This document shows positions 9,064 to 18,324 of a DNA stretch of 64,000 nt, piece after piece. The DNA is taken from the NCBI RefSeq assembly GCF_010686755.1, contig NZ_JAAGXA010000002.1:1-64000 (forward strand), in the 5' to 3' direction. This stretch comes from Nocardioides zeae. GTDB lineage: Bacteria; Actinomycetota; Actinomycetes; Propionibacteriales; Nocardioidaceae. The translations under genes were made by a program, and so were the position numbers. The notes below the pieces were generated by a model. That model saw nothing but the letters and a program-made list of their open reading frames with translations. It was not told where the DNA came from and ran no database searches. Position 1 is the stretch's first letter. Each line of letters opens with the position of its first letter.

Positions 9064-9220
9064 GGGAAAGAAAACGCGGACAGGCTCCCGGGCCGGAGAA
9101 AGAAAACGCGGACCCCGGAGGCGACACGCCCGGCTCCGACCCCCTCCCGGTCCGCGTTTTCTTTCTCCGGGTCGGCCGGCCCGCGCACTTTCCTTCTCCG
9201 CGTCCGCGTTTTCTTTCTCC
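9064..9220 (-). repeat. Intergenic repeat family, copy 1
   Basis: Plus-strand order: GGGAAAGAAAACGCGGAC (9064-9081), GGAGAAAGAAAACGCGGAC (9095-9113), CGACACGCC (9122-9130), GTCCGCGTTTTCTTTCTCC (9150-9168), GCGCACTTTCCT (9183-9194), then a fourth unit GTCCGCGTTTTCTTTCTCC (9202-9220). The second and third units form a perfect 19-bp inverted repeat. It sits in a 424-base gap between the acetyltransferase stop and the start of the secreted-protein gene, both minus strand. I see no gene in the rest of the gap and no long terminal inverted repeat for this copy. Confidence 0.85.
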
Positions 9221-9370
9221 GGGCCGCCCGGCTCGGCCCGCGCCCAGGTCACCCGCAGGGCAGGTCAGGTCGGGTCCAGCCCGTCCTGCGCAGCATCTCG
9301 AACAGTGCGGCTGCGCCACGCCCGCCGGCGTGGACATCACCCCAGGTGCACAGTTCGGGCCCCGACCCTC

Positions 9371-9883
9371 TCAGCGCACGTCGTCGACAGCGCGCCGCAC
9401 GAGCAGGCCGTCCGTGGTGGCGAAGCCGTGCCGCGCGTAGAGCGACACGCTCCGCGGCGACGGGCTCAGCACGATCCGGGCCCACCCGACGGCGTCGGCG
9501 TGGGCGGTGCAGGAGGCGAGCAGGGCCTGCCCCACGCCGCGTCCCCGGGCGTCGGGACGCACGTAGAAGTTGGCGAGGTAGCCCCAGGCCGAGGGACGCA
9601 CGCGGTCCGCACGACGCGGTGTCGGCATCCGCTCGAACTCGAGCACGTTGAGCATGCCGAGCGCATCGGCCCCGGAGCCGAGCGCCAGCCACGTGATCCG
9701 CTGCTCACGCTCGCGGTCCCACCACGCGTCGAACCGCTCCGCGAAGGTGGGGTCGTCGAGCGGACGACCGGCGTCCTCCTCCGACCACGCCCGGCGCAGC
9801 GAGCGCACCGCGGCCACGTCGTCGGCGTCGCGGCCGTCGACGCGGCGTACCGGCACGGCGGCCCGAGGCGACCCGCCGCTCAC
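9371..9883 (-). CDS. GNAT-family N-acetyltransferase
   Basis: 170 aa from a GTG whose GTGA overlaps the stop of the radical SAM gene by four bases, which suggests translational coupling (a GTG at 9856 is the alternative). The acetyl-CoA binding region is clear: YLANFYVRPDARGRGVGQALL, followed by the typical ending with LSPSPRSVSLYARHGF. Substrate unknown. The coupling raises the possibility that it acts in the same pathway as the radical SAM protein. Confidence 0.82.
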   Translation of the reverse strand: MSGGSPRAAVPVRRVDGRDADDVAAVRSLRRAWSEEDAGRPLDDPTFAERFDAWWDREREQRITWLALGSGADALGMLNVLEFERMPTPRRADRVRPSAWGYLANFYVRPDARGRGVGQALLASCTAHADAVGWARIVLSPSPRSVSLYARHGFATTDGLLVRRAVDDVR

Positions 9884-11895
9884 ACCACCGAGAGCGGCAG
9901 GAGCGTGCGTCCGGTCGGGCCGACCTGGATCTCGGTGCCCATCTCGGGGCACACGCCGCAGTCGTAGCAGGGCGTCCAGCGGCAGTCCTCGACCTCGACG
10001 TCGGACGACCCGTCGGCCACCGCGAGGGCGTCCTCCCAGTCGGCCCACAGCCAGTCCTTGTCGAGGCCCGAGTCGAGGTGGTCCCAGGGCAGGACCTCGT
10101 CGTACTCCCGCTCTCGCGTCGTGAACCACGCCAGGTCCACGCCGGTGCCGTCGAGCGCGGCGTCCGCGGCGGCGACCCAGCGGTCGTAGGAGAAGTGCTC
10201 GCTCCAGCCGTCGAACCGGCCGCCGTCGCGCCACACGGCCTCGATGACCCGGCCGACGCGGCGGTCGCCGCGGGAGAGCAGTCCCTCGATCGTGCCGGGC
10301 TTGCCGTCGTGGTAGCGGAAGCCGATGGCGCGGCCGTACTTCTTGTCCGCCCGCACCGTGTCGCGCAGCTTCTTCAGCCGCTCGTCGGTGGTCTCGTGGT
10401 CGAGCTGCGCCGCCCACTGGAACGGCGTGTGCGGCTTGGGCACGAACCCGCCGATGGAGACCGTGCAGCGCACGTCGTTGCGGCCCGAGACCTCACGGCC
10501 CTTCGCGATGACGCGCTTGGCGAGGTCGGCGATCTGCAGCACGTCCTCGTCGGTCTCGGTGGGGAGGCCGCACATGAAGTAGAGCTTCACCTGCCGCCAG
10601 CCGTGGGAGTACGCCGCGGCGACCGTCGCGATGAGGTCGTCCTCGGTCACCATCTTGTTGATGACCTTGCGCATCCGCTCGCTGCCGCCCTCGGGCGCGA
10701 AGGTCAGGCCGGAGCGGCGACCGTTGCGCGAGAACTCGTTGGCGAGGTTGATGTTGAAGGCGTCGACGCGGGTCGAGGGCAGCGAGAGCGAGACGTTGGA
10801 GCCCTCGTAGCGGTCGGCGAGGCCCTTGGCGACCTCTCCGATCTCCGTATGGTCGGCGCTCGAGAGGGACAGCAGGCCGACCTCCTCGAAGCCCGACTTG
10901 CGGATGCCGTTCTCGACCATGGTGCCGATGGTCTCGATCGACCGCTCGCGCACCGGCCGCGTGATCATGCCGGCCTGGCAGAACCGGCAGCCGCGCGTGC
11001 AGCCGCGGAAGATCTCCACCGAGAAGCGCTCGTGGACGGTCTCGGCCAGCGGCACCAGCGGCTTCGCCGGGTACGGCCACGCGTCGAGGTCCATCAGCGT
11101 GTGCTTGCGGACGCGGTGCGGCACGCCGGGCAGCGCGGGCTCGTAGGCCGTGATGGTGCCGTCCGCGCCGTACGCCACGGAGTAGAACTTCGGCACGTAG
11201 ACGTTGCCGGTCACCGCGAGGCGCCGGAGCAGCTCGTCCCGGCCCGACAGGCCGAGCTCGTCGTTGCCGGGGCGCCCCTGGCCCTTCCACTCCCGCACGA
11301 CCTCGGAGATCGCGAGCACGACCTCCTCGCCGTCGCCGAGCACGGCGGCGTCGAGGAAGTCGGCGATGGGCTCCGGGTTGAAGGCGGCGTGGCCGCCGGC
11401 GAGCACGACCGGGTCGTCCGCGCCGCGGTCGACGGCGTGCAGCGGGATGCCGGCGAGGTCGAGCGCCGTCAGCATGTTGGTGTAGCCGAGCTCCGTGGAG
11501 AAGCTCAGGCCGAAGACGTCGAACGCACCGACGGGACGGTGCGCGTCCACGGTGAACTGCGGGATCGGTCCCCGCTCGTCACCGGCGCGCAGCACGGCCT
11601 CCATGTCGGGCCAGACCGAGTAGGTGCGCTCGGCGACGATCCAGTCGCGCTCGTTGAGCACCTCGTAGAGGATCTGGACGCCCTGGTTGGGCAGGCCGAC
11701 CTCGTAGGCGTCGGGGTACATCAGCGCCCAGCGCACCGTCGGGCCGGTGCCGGCCTGTTCGCCGCAGTCCCAGTCCTTGACCGTCGAGTTGAGCTCGCCG
11801 CCGACGTACTGGATCGGCTTGGAGACGCTCGCGAGCTTCGGCTCGAGACGGGCGAAGACGGACTCGGGGGCGGAGTCGGTCACGGGGGACGGCAC
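9880..11895 (-). CDS. TIGR03960 B12-binding-type radical SAM protein
   Basis: 671 aa, GTG start with GAGG seven bases upstream. N-terminal residues KPIQYVGGELNSTVKD and the WALMYPDAYEVGLPNQGVQI region form the B12-binding-like Rossmann part. The radical SAM cluster motif is RGCTRGCRFCQAG (CxxxCxxC), followed by SLPSTRVDAF and FAPEGGSERMRKVINK segments of the family. Known partner is the DUF2344 protein, here displaced to 3779-4501. The exact reaction of this family is not established. A repeat element (copy 2) occupies the gap upstream, towards rodA. Confidence 0.92.
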   Translation of the reverse strand: MPSPVTDSAPESVFARLEPKLASVSKPIQYVGGELNSTVKDWDCGEQAGTGPTVRWALMYPDAYEVGLPNQGVQILYEVLNERDWIVAERTYSVWPDMEAVLRAGDERGPIPQFTVDAHRPVGAFDVFGLSFSTELGYTNMLTALDLAGIPLHAVDRGADDPVVLAGGHAAFNPEPIADFLDAAVLGDGEEVVLAISEVVREWKGQGRPGNDELGLSGRDELLRRLAVTGNVYVPKFYSVAYGADGTITAYEPALPGVPHRVRKHTLMDLDAWPYPAKPLVPLAETVHERFSVEIFRGCTRGCRFCQAGMITRPVRERSIETIGTMVENGIRKSGFEEVGLLSLSSADHTEIGEVAKGLADRYEGSNVSLSLPSTRVDAFNINLANEFSRNGRRSGLTFAPEGGSERMRKVINKMVTEDDLIATVAAAYSHGWRQVKLYFMCGLPTETDEDVLQIADLAKRVIAKGREVSGRNDVRCTVSIGGFVPKPHTPFQWAAQLDHETTDERLKKLRDTVRADKKYGRAIGFRYHDGKPGTIEGLLSRGDRRVGRVIEAVWRDGGRFDGWSEHFSYDRWVAAADAALDGTGVDLAWFTTREREYDEVLPWDHLDSGLDKDWLWADWEDALAVADGSSDVEVEDCRWTPCYDCGVCPEMGTEIQVGPTGRTLLPLSVV

Positions 11896-12027
11896 GAGGA
11901 CACCTCGGTGGTCGGGGGCAGGACGACGTCCCAGGGTACGGCGCGCCCCCGGCCCCGGCCTACTCCTGCGGCGCCCTCGGGTCGACCGCAGGCCCGTCGA
12001 TCTGGTCCCGACGGCCGCACCATCCTG

Positions 12028-12198
12028 GGAGAAAGAAAACGCGGAACGCCCCGGGGCCGGTCCTGCGCGGGCGAAAGAGAACGCGGACTCCGAGCCGCGA
12101 CACGCCGAGGCAATCCCAGCGCCGGTCCGCGTTTTCTTTCTCCGGCCCGCGCCGGCCGCGCACTTTCCTCCGCCGTCCTCCACGCGTCCGCGTTTTCC
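12028..12198 (-). repeat. Intergenic repeat family, copy 2
   Basis: Plus-strand order: GGAGAAAGAAAACGCGGA (12028-12045), GAAAGAGAACGCGGAC (12073-12088, one base changed), CGACACGCCGAGG (12098-12110), GTCCGCGTTTTCTTTCTCC (12125-12143), GCGCACTTTCCT (12158-12169), and a degenerate fourth unit GTCCGCGTTTTCC (12186-12198). It fills most of the 348-base gap between the rodA stop and the radical SAM start. GGTACGGCGCGCC at 11935-11947 resembles the inner edge of the terminal repeat of copy 3, so a decayed end may be present. Confidence 0.85.
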
Positions 12199-12243
12199 TG
12201 AACCCCGGCGAGCCAGGCCCGCCGGGGCGACCGCCGCCGACGC

Positions 12244-13443
12244 TCAGCCGGCCTCGCCGCGCGTGCCGTTGCGGAGGTGGATGCTCTGCAGCACCCCGAC
12301 GGCCAGCATGACCGCGAAGAGGGACGAGCCGCCGTAGGAGACGAACGGCAGCGGCACGCCGGTGACCGGCATGATGCCGAGGCACATCCCGACGTTCTGG
12401 AACGCCTGGAAGCCGAACCAACAGGCGATGCCGCCGGCGGCGACCCGGCCGAACGCGTCGTCGGAGGCCGACGCGATGCGCAGGGCGCGCCAGACGACGA
12501 GCGCCAGCAGGGCCACGACGAGGCCCGCGCCGACGAGACCCAGCTCCTCCCCCGCGACGGTGAAGATGAAGTCGGTCTGCTGCTCCGGCACGAACCCCGA
12601 GCGCGTCTGCGACCCGTCGAAGAGCCCCTGGCCGAAGAGCCCGCCGTTGCCGATGGCGATGCGGGCCTGCTCGGTGTTGTAGCCCGCGCCGCGCGGGTCG
12701 AGACCGGGGTTCGTGAACGCGAGGAAGCGGTCGACCTGGTAGGGCTTCAGCACCCCCGCACCCACCGCGAGGACGGCCGCGCCGGCGCCCGCGACGAGCA
12801 GCCCGAGGATCCAGCGCCGGGGGGTGCCGGCGATCGCCAGCACGCCGAGCACCGTGGCGCTCAGCACGAGCATGGTGCCGAGGTCGGGCTGGGCCAGGAT
12901 CAGCGCGGCGGGCACGGCGGCGATGGCGAGCATGCCGACGACCTCCCGGGTGCCCACCGAGCGGCGCCACGAGGACTGCGCACGCTCCGCGACGAGGAGG
13001 GCCATGCCGACGACGACCGCGAGCTTCGCGAACTCGGCCGGCTGGATGGACATGCCCCCGAGACGCAGCCACGACCGGGAGCCGTTGATGGTCGAGCCCA
13101 TGACGAGCACCAGCACGAGGCCCACGACGGACACGAGGTAGACGAGGGGCGCCACGATCCGCAGCCAGCGGTGGTCGGTGGCCACGACGACGACCGCGAG
13201 CACGACGCCGATCGCGACGTTGACGAGCTGGCGGCGCAGGAAGGCGGTGGAGTCGTCGCCGACGAGCGAGGCGCGCGTCGCGGTGGCCGACCAGACGAGC
13301 AGGGTCCCGACGACGAGCAGCGCGGCGACGGCGGCGAGGAGCACCCAGTCGAGCCCGGGGATGCGGGTGCGGGTCGTGGCGGCGGCCGCGCCGCGACCGC
13401 CGAGGGGACGCGCCCCGAGCGGGCGCAGCGGGGTGACGGTCAC
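12244..13443 (-). CDS. rodA: Peptidoglycan glycosyltransferase RodA (SEDS family)
   Basis: 399 aa polytopic membrane protein that polymerises glycan strands from lipid II during elongation, together with the adjacent class B PBP. About ten hydrophobic segments are visible. Family motifs include GSRSWLRLGGMSIQPAEFAKL, AQPDLGTMLVL and, near the end, PVTGVPLPFVSYGGSSL. The GTG start overlaps the PBP2 stop as GTGA, so translation is probably coupled. It is the last gene of the mre operon before the repeat-containing gap. Confidence 0.95.
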   Translation of the reverse strand: MTVTPLRPLGARPLGGRGAAAATTRTRIPGLDWVLLAAVAALLVVGTLLVWSATATRASLVGDDSTAFLRRQLVNVAIGVVLAVVVVATDHRWLRIVAPLVYLVSVVGLVLVLVMGSTINGSRSWLRLGGMSIQPAEFAKLAVVVGMALLVAERAQSSWRRSVGTREVVGMLAIAAVPAALILAQPDLGTMLVLSATVLGVLAIAGTPRRWILGLLVAGAGAAVLAVGAGVLKPYQVDRFLAFTNPGLDPRGAGYNTEQARIAIGNGGLFGQGLFDGSQTRSGFVPEQQTDFIFTVAGEELGLVGAGLVVALLALVVWRALRIASASDDAFGRVAAGGIACWFGFQAFQNVGMCLGIMPVTGVPLPFVSYGGSSLFAVMLAVGVLQSIHLRNGTRGEAG

Positions 13444-15587
13444 GAGCCCTCCTGCGGGTCGCGGGCCGGCGGGAGGATGGAGCCGTCGGGGGTGAACGTC
13501 GGGAGCTCCTCGCCGGCGACGACGCCGGGGATCGCGGCGGCCGTCGGGACGACGGTGTCGCCCTCCACGCCGTACAGCGACTCCCAGATCGCGCGCACCG
13601 CCGGGCCCGAGGTGCCCGAGCCCGTGCCGCCCTGCGACACCATCATGACGACGACGTAGTCGTCGGAGTACGACGCGACCCACGACGTCGACTGCTTGCC
13701 GTAGACCTCCGCGGAGCCGGTCTTGGACCGGACGACGACGTCGTCGAGCGGGAAGCCGCCCATGCGCCAGGCCATCGTCCCCTCGCGGGTGACGCCCTGC
13801 AGCGCGCCGTCGATGTAGTCGACCACGTCGGAGGGCACGTCGACCGTCGCCTTGACCTCGGGAGCGATCTCCCGCACCAGCTCGCCGTCCGGCGAGACGA
13901 CGGCCTTCGCGACCCGCGGCTCGTAGAGGGTGCCGCCGTTGGCGAGCGCGGCGTAGGCGTCGGCCAGCTGCAGCGGCGTGACGATGGTGTCGCCCTGCCC
14001 GATGGAGAAGTTGACCGCGTCACCGGCGCGGTAGGCGTAGCCCTCCACGCAGAACTCCCGCGCGAACCGGTGCTGGAAGTCGTTGCCGTCCTCCTCCGCG
14101 AGACCGCAGTAGAAGTCCTTCTGCGCCTCGTAGTACTCCCGCTTCCAGGCGCGGTCGGCGATCCGGCCCGACGCCTCGCCGGGCAGGTCGACGCCCGTCG
14201 CGGTGCCGAAGCCCCACTCCTTGGCCTCGTCGACCAGCGGGTCGAAGGCGTCGACGTCCTCGACGTCGGAGCCGTAGGTGGCCCAGAAGTCGTAGCCGAT
14301 CCGGTAGAAGAACGTGTTGCAGGAGACCTCGAGCGCCTTGGCGAAGCCGATGGAGCCGTAGGCCCCGGACTCGTAGTTCTTGAAGTCGCGGTTGCCGACC
14401 CGCAGGCTCGACGAGCAGTCGAGGCGGCTGTCGGTGGTGTAGCCGTTCTCGAGCGCCCCGGCCGTCATGAACGGCTTCCACGTCGACCCCGGCGCGAACT
14501 GGCCCTGGGTCGCACGCGAGAGCAGCGGGGTGCCGGCCTCCTCCGAGTAGAGCCGGTCGAGGTCGGTCTGGGAGATGCCGCCCGTCCACACGCCCGGGTC
14601 GTAGGTCGGCTGGCTCGCCATCGCCACGATCCGTCCCGTGTCGGCCTCCATGACGACGACCGCGCCCGAGTCGGCGACGTAGTTGCGGCCCGTCACCGTG
14701 TCCCGCGTGTTCCGCGCCGTCTCGATCGTCGAGGCCAGCTGCTGCTCGACGACCGACTGCACCTGGGCGTCGATCGAGGTCACGAGCGTGTCGCCGGGCG
14801 TCGCCTCGATCTCCGAGTCGTCGCCGATCACCTGGCCCATGGAGTCGACCGCCACGCGCCGGTAGCCCGGCATGCCACGCAGCCACGCGTCGTACTCCTG
14901 CTCGATGCCCGCGCGGCCCACCACGGAGGCGCCGTTGACCGACGCGTCGTCCGCGTCCTCGGCCGCGTCGAGCTCGCTCTCGGTGATGGGGCTGAGGTAG
15001 CCGAGGAGGTGGGCGGCGTTGACGCCGTACGGCGCGGGGTAGTCGCGCACCGTCTGCTCGTCGACCACGACGGCCGGGTAGTCCTCGGGCTGCTCGCGGA
15101 TGGCCAGCGCCACCTCGCGGTCGACGTCGACGGCGATCGGCACGGGCTGGTACGGCGAGCCGTTCCAGCAGGTGCCCTCCACCGAGCCCGCGTCGCCGCA
15201 GTCGAGGAGCGCACCGTCGAGCGCGGGACGCTCGAGGCCGACGGCGGTGGCGACCCGGTCGAGCAGCACGTCGGCCGCCGCGTCGTCCATCTGGCCGAGC
15301 ACGCTGCGGTCGACCGCGACGACCCAGGCCGTCCGGTTCGCGACGAGCGGACGGCCCTGCGCGTCGACGATGAGCCCACGCTGCGGCTGCACGACGATGT
15401 CGCGCACCGACTGCGACGCGGCCTTCGCCTGATAGAGCTCGCCGTCGAGCACCTGGACGTACCAGAGCCGCGCCAGGAGGGTGCCGAACAACGCCAGCAC
15501 GAGGGCCTGCACGACGATCAACCGGAGCCGGCTGCGCTTCGCGCCGGGGCTCTCCGGCGTGGCGCGACGCGTCGACGAGGCGGCCAT
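13440..15587 (-). CDS. mrdA: Penicillin-binding protein 2 (class B transpeptidase)
   Basis: 715 aa. A short cytoplasmic N-terminus and a single transmembrane helix (LIVVQALVLALFGTLLARLW) are followed by a dimerisation domain and a transpeptidase domain. Active-site motifs: STWKP with nucleophile Ser368, SCN in EVSCNTFFYRIG, and KTG at Lys622 (SKTGSAEV). It cross-links peptidoglycan during elongation with RodA. The ATG start shares one base with the mreD stop (TGATG). Confidence 0.95.
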   Translation of the reverse strand: MAASSTRRATPESPGAKRSRLRLIVVQALVLALFGTLLARLWYVQVLDGELYQAKAASQSVRDIVVQPQRGLIVDAQGRPLVANRTAWVVAVDRSVLGQMDDAAADVLLDRVATAVGLERPALDGALLDCGDAGSVEGTCWNGSPYQPVPIAVDVDREVALAIREQPEDYPAVVVDEQTVRDYPAPYGVNAAHLLGYLSPITESELDAAEDADDASVNGASVVGRAGIEQEYDAWLRGMPGYRRVAVDSMGQVIGDDSEIEATPGDTLVTSIDAQVQSVVEQQLASTIETARNTRDTVTGRNYVADSGAVVVMEADTGRIVAMASQPTYDPGVWTGGISQTDLDRLYSEEAGTPLLSRATQGQFAPGSTWKPFMTAGALENGYTTDSRLDCSSSLRVGNRDFKNYESGAYGSIGFAKALEVSCNTFFYRIGYDFWATYGSDVEDVDAFDPLVDEAKEWGFGTATGVDLPGEASGRIADRAWKREYYEAQKDFYCGLAEEDGNDFQHRFAREFCVEGYAYRAGDAVNFSIGQGDTIVTPLQLADAYAALANGGTLYEPRVAKAVVSPDGELVREIAPEVKATVDVPSDVVDYIDGALQGVTREGTMAWRMGGFPLDDVVVRSKTGSAEVYGKQSTSWVASYSDDYVVVMMVSQGGTGSGTSGPAVRAIWESLYGVEGDTVVPTAAAIPGVVAGEELPTFTPDGSILPPARDPQEGS

Positions 15588-16099
15588 CAGGCGAACCGTC
15601 GCTGCGGCTCGAAGCGCGTCAGCAGCACGAGGAGGGGCAGCAGCACCAGCGGCGCGACGACCAGGTCGCTCACGAGCCCGACCCCCACCGCGGCGAGCAC
15701 GTCACCGACGGACGTCGCCGGGTCCTGCATGACGACGCCGAGCAGCGCGAACACGGACGACCCGACGAACGAGGCGACGGCGGCCGTCACGAGCACCACG
15801 GGCAGCGTGGGCCGCTCGTCGCGGCGGACGCTGCCCGCGACGTACCCGACGACCATGAGCGCGAGCGCCCACCGACCCGCCAGGTGGTCCGCCGGCGGGG
15901 CGAGGTCGAGCGCCAGGCCGGCGCAGAAGCCGAGGATCACGCCGACGTTCGGGCCGCGGGTCAGGGCACCGGCGACGACCACGAGCAGCACGAGGTTGGG
16001 CACCACGCCCCGCCACGACAGCTCCGGCAGCAGCGCGGCCTGCAGCACCACGGCGAGGAGGACGGCGAGGGCGGTCACGGCCGTGCGCGCGGCGTTCAT
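15587..16099 (-). CDS. mreD: Rod shape-determining protein MreD
   Basis: 170 aa integral membrane protein with about five hydrophobic helices (for example TALAVLLAVVLQAALLPEL and PNLVLLVVVAGALTR), size and position typical of MreD. It is part of the elongasome with MreC, PBP2 and RodA. ATG overlaps the mreC stop as ATGA. Confidence 0.9.
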   Translation of the reverse strand: MNAARTAVTALAVLLAVVLQAALLPELSWRGVVPNLVLLVVVAGALTRGPNVGVILGFCAGLALDLAPPADHLAGRWALALMVVGYVAGSVRRDERPTLPVVLVTAAVASFVGSSVFALLGVVMQDPATSVGDVLAAVGVGLVSDLVVAPLVLLPLLVLLTRFEPQRRFA

Positions 16100-17145
16100 C
16101 GGCGGATCCCGTCGGGTCCGATGAGAGCGCGGTCGCTCTCGGTGTCGGGGGGCACGACGACGCCGACCGTGTCGAGCCGGCTGAAGTCGACGAACGGCTC
16201 GATGACCGCGCGCTTCGTGGTGTCGCGAGGCGTCGAGAACAGCTCGGCGACGGTGCCGATGGGCACGCCCGCGACGTAGGGACCGGCGTTGCCGCTCCCC
16301 CAGGTCGCGACGACGTCGCCCTCGGCCGGTACGACGGTGGTGTCGACCAGGTCGAGGTCGAGGCGGCTCGGCTCGTCCAACGACCCGCCGCCCGAGAGGA
16401 AGCCGACCTCGTTCGAGCTGCCCACCCGGGCACCCACGGTGGAGTCGACGTCGACGACGAGGAGCACCGTGGCGGTCGTGCGGGTCACCCCGACGACGCG
16501 GCCCACCAGGCCCGCCGGGGCGATCACCGTCATGTCGGGCTGCACGCCCGACGACGTCCCCGCGTCGATGGTGACGGTGCGGGTGAAGGTCTGCGCCGCG
16601 CCGTACGCGACCACCCGGGCGGGGACGAGGTCCACCTGCTGGGCAGCGGCGGCGGTGAGGAGACCGTCGTACTCGGCCAGGCGCGCGCGGTCGAGCGGCT
16701 CGGTCGCGAGCCGGCTCTCGAGCTCGGCGTTCGCGGCCTCGGCGGCCGCGAGGTCGTCCCGCAGGGACGCCTGGGTCTGGAACCACGCGGGGACCGCCGC
16801 CACGGGACGGACCGCCGCGGCCGCCACGGACTCCAGCGGCCCGACGACCTCGCCCACGACGGTGCGCGCGGGCTCGACGGGCGAGCTGTCGCCGCCGAGG
16901 TGGTCGAGGGTCATGAGGGAGAGGCCGGTGATGGCGAGCGCGGCCACGAGCGCGCGCGGTGGGCGTCGCTCCTGCGCCTCGCCGGGCGCCCACGACACCG
17001 TGAGGGGGAGGCGGCGCAGGCGGGCGAGGCCGCGGGGACGCCCCGTGCGGCCCAGGCGGTCGTCCTTGCCGGGACGCGGAGCGCGGTCGCCGGGGCCCGG
17101 GCCGGTGTCGGGCCCGGTCGGCGGGAGGGGGGTGCGGAGGGCCAC
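16096..17145 (-). CDS. mreC: Rod shape-determining protein MreC
   Basis: 349 aa, GTG start two bases after the mreB stop. A basic, Pro/Arg-rich cytoplasmic N-terminus (about 65 residues) precedes one transmembrane helix (ALVAALAITGLSLMTL), a short coiled coil (SLRDDLAAAEAANAELESRL) and the beta-barrel MreC domain with GVQPDMTVIAPAGLVGRVV. It links cytoplasmic MreB to the periplasm-side enzymes of the elongation complex. Confidence 0.93.
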   Translation of the reverse strand: MALRTPLPPTGPDTGPGPGDRAPRPGKDDRLGRTGRPRGLARLRRLPLTVSWAPGEAQERRPPRALVAALAITGLSLMTLDHLGGDSSPVEPARTVVGEVVGPLESVAAAAVRPVAAVPAWFQTQASLRDDLAAAEAANAELESRLATEPLDRARLAEYDGLLTAAAAQQVDLVPARVVAYGAAQTFTRTVTIDAGTSSGVQPDMTVIAPAGLVGRVVGVTRTTATVLLVVDVDSTVGARVGSSNEVGFLSGGGSLDEPSRLDLDLVDTTVVPAEGDVVATWGSGNAGPYVAGVPIGTVAELFSTPRDTTKRAVIEPFVDFSRLDTVGVVVPPDTESDRALIGPDGIRR

Positions 17146-17147
17146 CG

Positions 17148-18176
17148 TCAGTACCTCCGGCGGTCGGAGACGAGCACCGCCTGAAGGGCCTCGAACTCCT
17201 CGACGCAGCGACCCGCTCCGAGGGCGACCGACGTCAGCGGGCTCTCCGCGACGTGCACCGGCATGCCGGTCTCGTGACGGATGCGCTCGTCGAGGCCGCG
17301 CAGCAGGGCGCCGCCGCCCGTGAGCACGATGCCGCGGTCCATGATGTCGCCGGCCAGCTCGGGCGGCGTCTGGTCGAGGGTGACGCGCACGGCGTCGACG
17401 ATCGCGTGCACCGGCTCCTCGAGGGCCTGGCGGATCTCCGACGTGCTGACGCTGACCGTGCGCGGGAGGCCCGAGACGAGGTCGCGGCCGCGGACCTCGA
17501 CGTCCGGGTCACCGGAGGTGGGGAAGGCGGAACCGACGGTGGTCTTGATCTCCTCGGCCGTGCGCTCGCCGAGGAGCAGCGAGTGCTCCTTCTTCATCCA
17601 CGCGATGACGGCCTGGTCGAGGTCGTCGCCGGCGGTGCGGATCGACAGGGACGTGACGATGCCGCCGAGGGAGATGACGGCGACCTCCGTCGTGCCGCCG
17701 CCGACGTCGACGACCATGTTGCCCGTCGCCTCGTGCACCGGCAGCCCGGCACCGATCGCCGCCGCCATGGGCTCCTCGACGATGTAGACCCGGCGGGCGC
17801 CCGCCTGGTAGCCCGCCTCCTTCACCGCCCGCTGCTCGACCGCGGTGATGCCGCTCGGCACGCAGACGACCAGGCGCGGCTTCGCCAGGTAGCGGCGCTT
17901 GTGCACCGCCTGGATGAAGAAGCGGAGCATCTGCTCGCAGGCCTCGAAGTCGGCGATGACGCCGTCCTTGAGGGGACGGATCGGCATGATCGTGTCGGGG
18001 GCGCGGCCGATCATCCGCTTGGCCTCATGGCCGACCGCGACGATCTCCTGCGTCATCGTGTTGAGGGCGACGACCGACGGTTCGTCGAGCAGCACGCCCT
18101 TGCCACGCACGTAGACGAGCGTGTTCGCGGTGCCCAGGTCGACCGCCATGTCGCGGCCGATGACGCCTCTCATCAT
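17148..18176 (-). CDS. mreB: Rod shape-determining protein MreB (actin homolog)
   Basis: 342 aa from the first of two adjacent ATGs, with GAGG eight bases upstream. Actin-fold phosphate loops: AVDLGTANTLVYVRGKG at the N-terminus and VVDVGGGTTEVAVISLGG in the middle, plus GIVLTGGGALLRGLDERI near the C-terminus. It directs elongation machinery at the membrane. First gene of mreB-mreC-mreD-mrdA-rodA; repeat copy 3 lies in its upstream region. Confidence 0.97.
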   Translation of the reverse strand: MMRGVIGRDMAVDLGTANTLVYVRGKGVLLDEPSVVALNTMTQEIVAVGHEAKRMIGRAPDTIMPIRPLKDGVIADFEACEQMLRFFIQAVHKRRYLAKPRLVVCVPSGITAVEQRAVKEAGYQAGARRVYIVEEPMAAAIGAGLPVHEATGNMVVDVGGGTTEVAVISLGGIVTSLSIRTAGDDLDQAVIAWMKKEHSLLLGERTAEEIKTTVGSAFPTSGDPDVEVRGRDLVSGLPRTVSVSTSEIRQALEEPVHAIVDAVRVTLDQTPPELAGDIMDRGIVLTGGGALLRGLDERIRHETGMPVHVAESPLTSVALGAGRCVEEFEALQAVLVSDRRRY

Positions 18177-18324
18177 CCGGTGTGCCTCGCTCTGGGTAGG
18201 ACCCCGTGCGGGTCCGATGGGGAAGTGGGGTGTCGACGAGCAGCCGAGCCCGAGCCACGAGGGTAGGAGCGCGGCCCCGGCCCAGCGGGGAGGCACGCCG
18301 GTGCGGCGGGGCGCCGGGCTGGGT

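Noticed and set aside
9064..9220. Small peptide genes in the repeat copies (GERKRG/RVFFL-type frames)
   Set aside because: The similar peptides are translations of the repeat units in both strands and lack ribosome-binding sites and consistent starts.
9064..12198. CRISPR array
   Set aside because: The repeated units occur in both orientations, are separated by unequal short spacers and lie in separate gaps; no cas genes are present.
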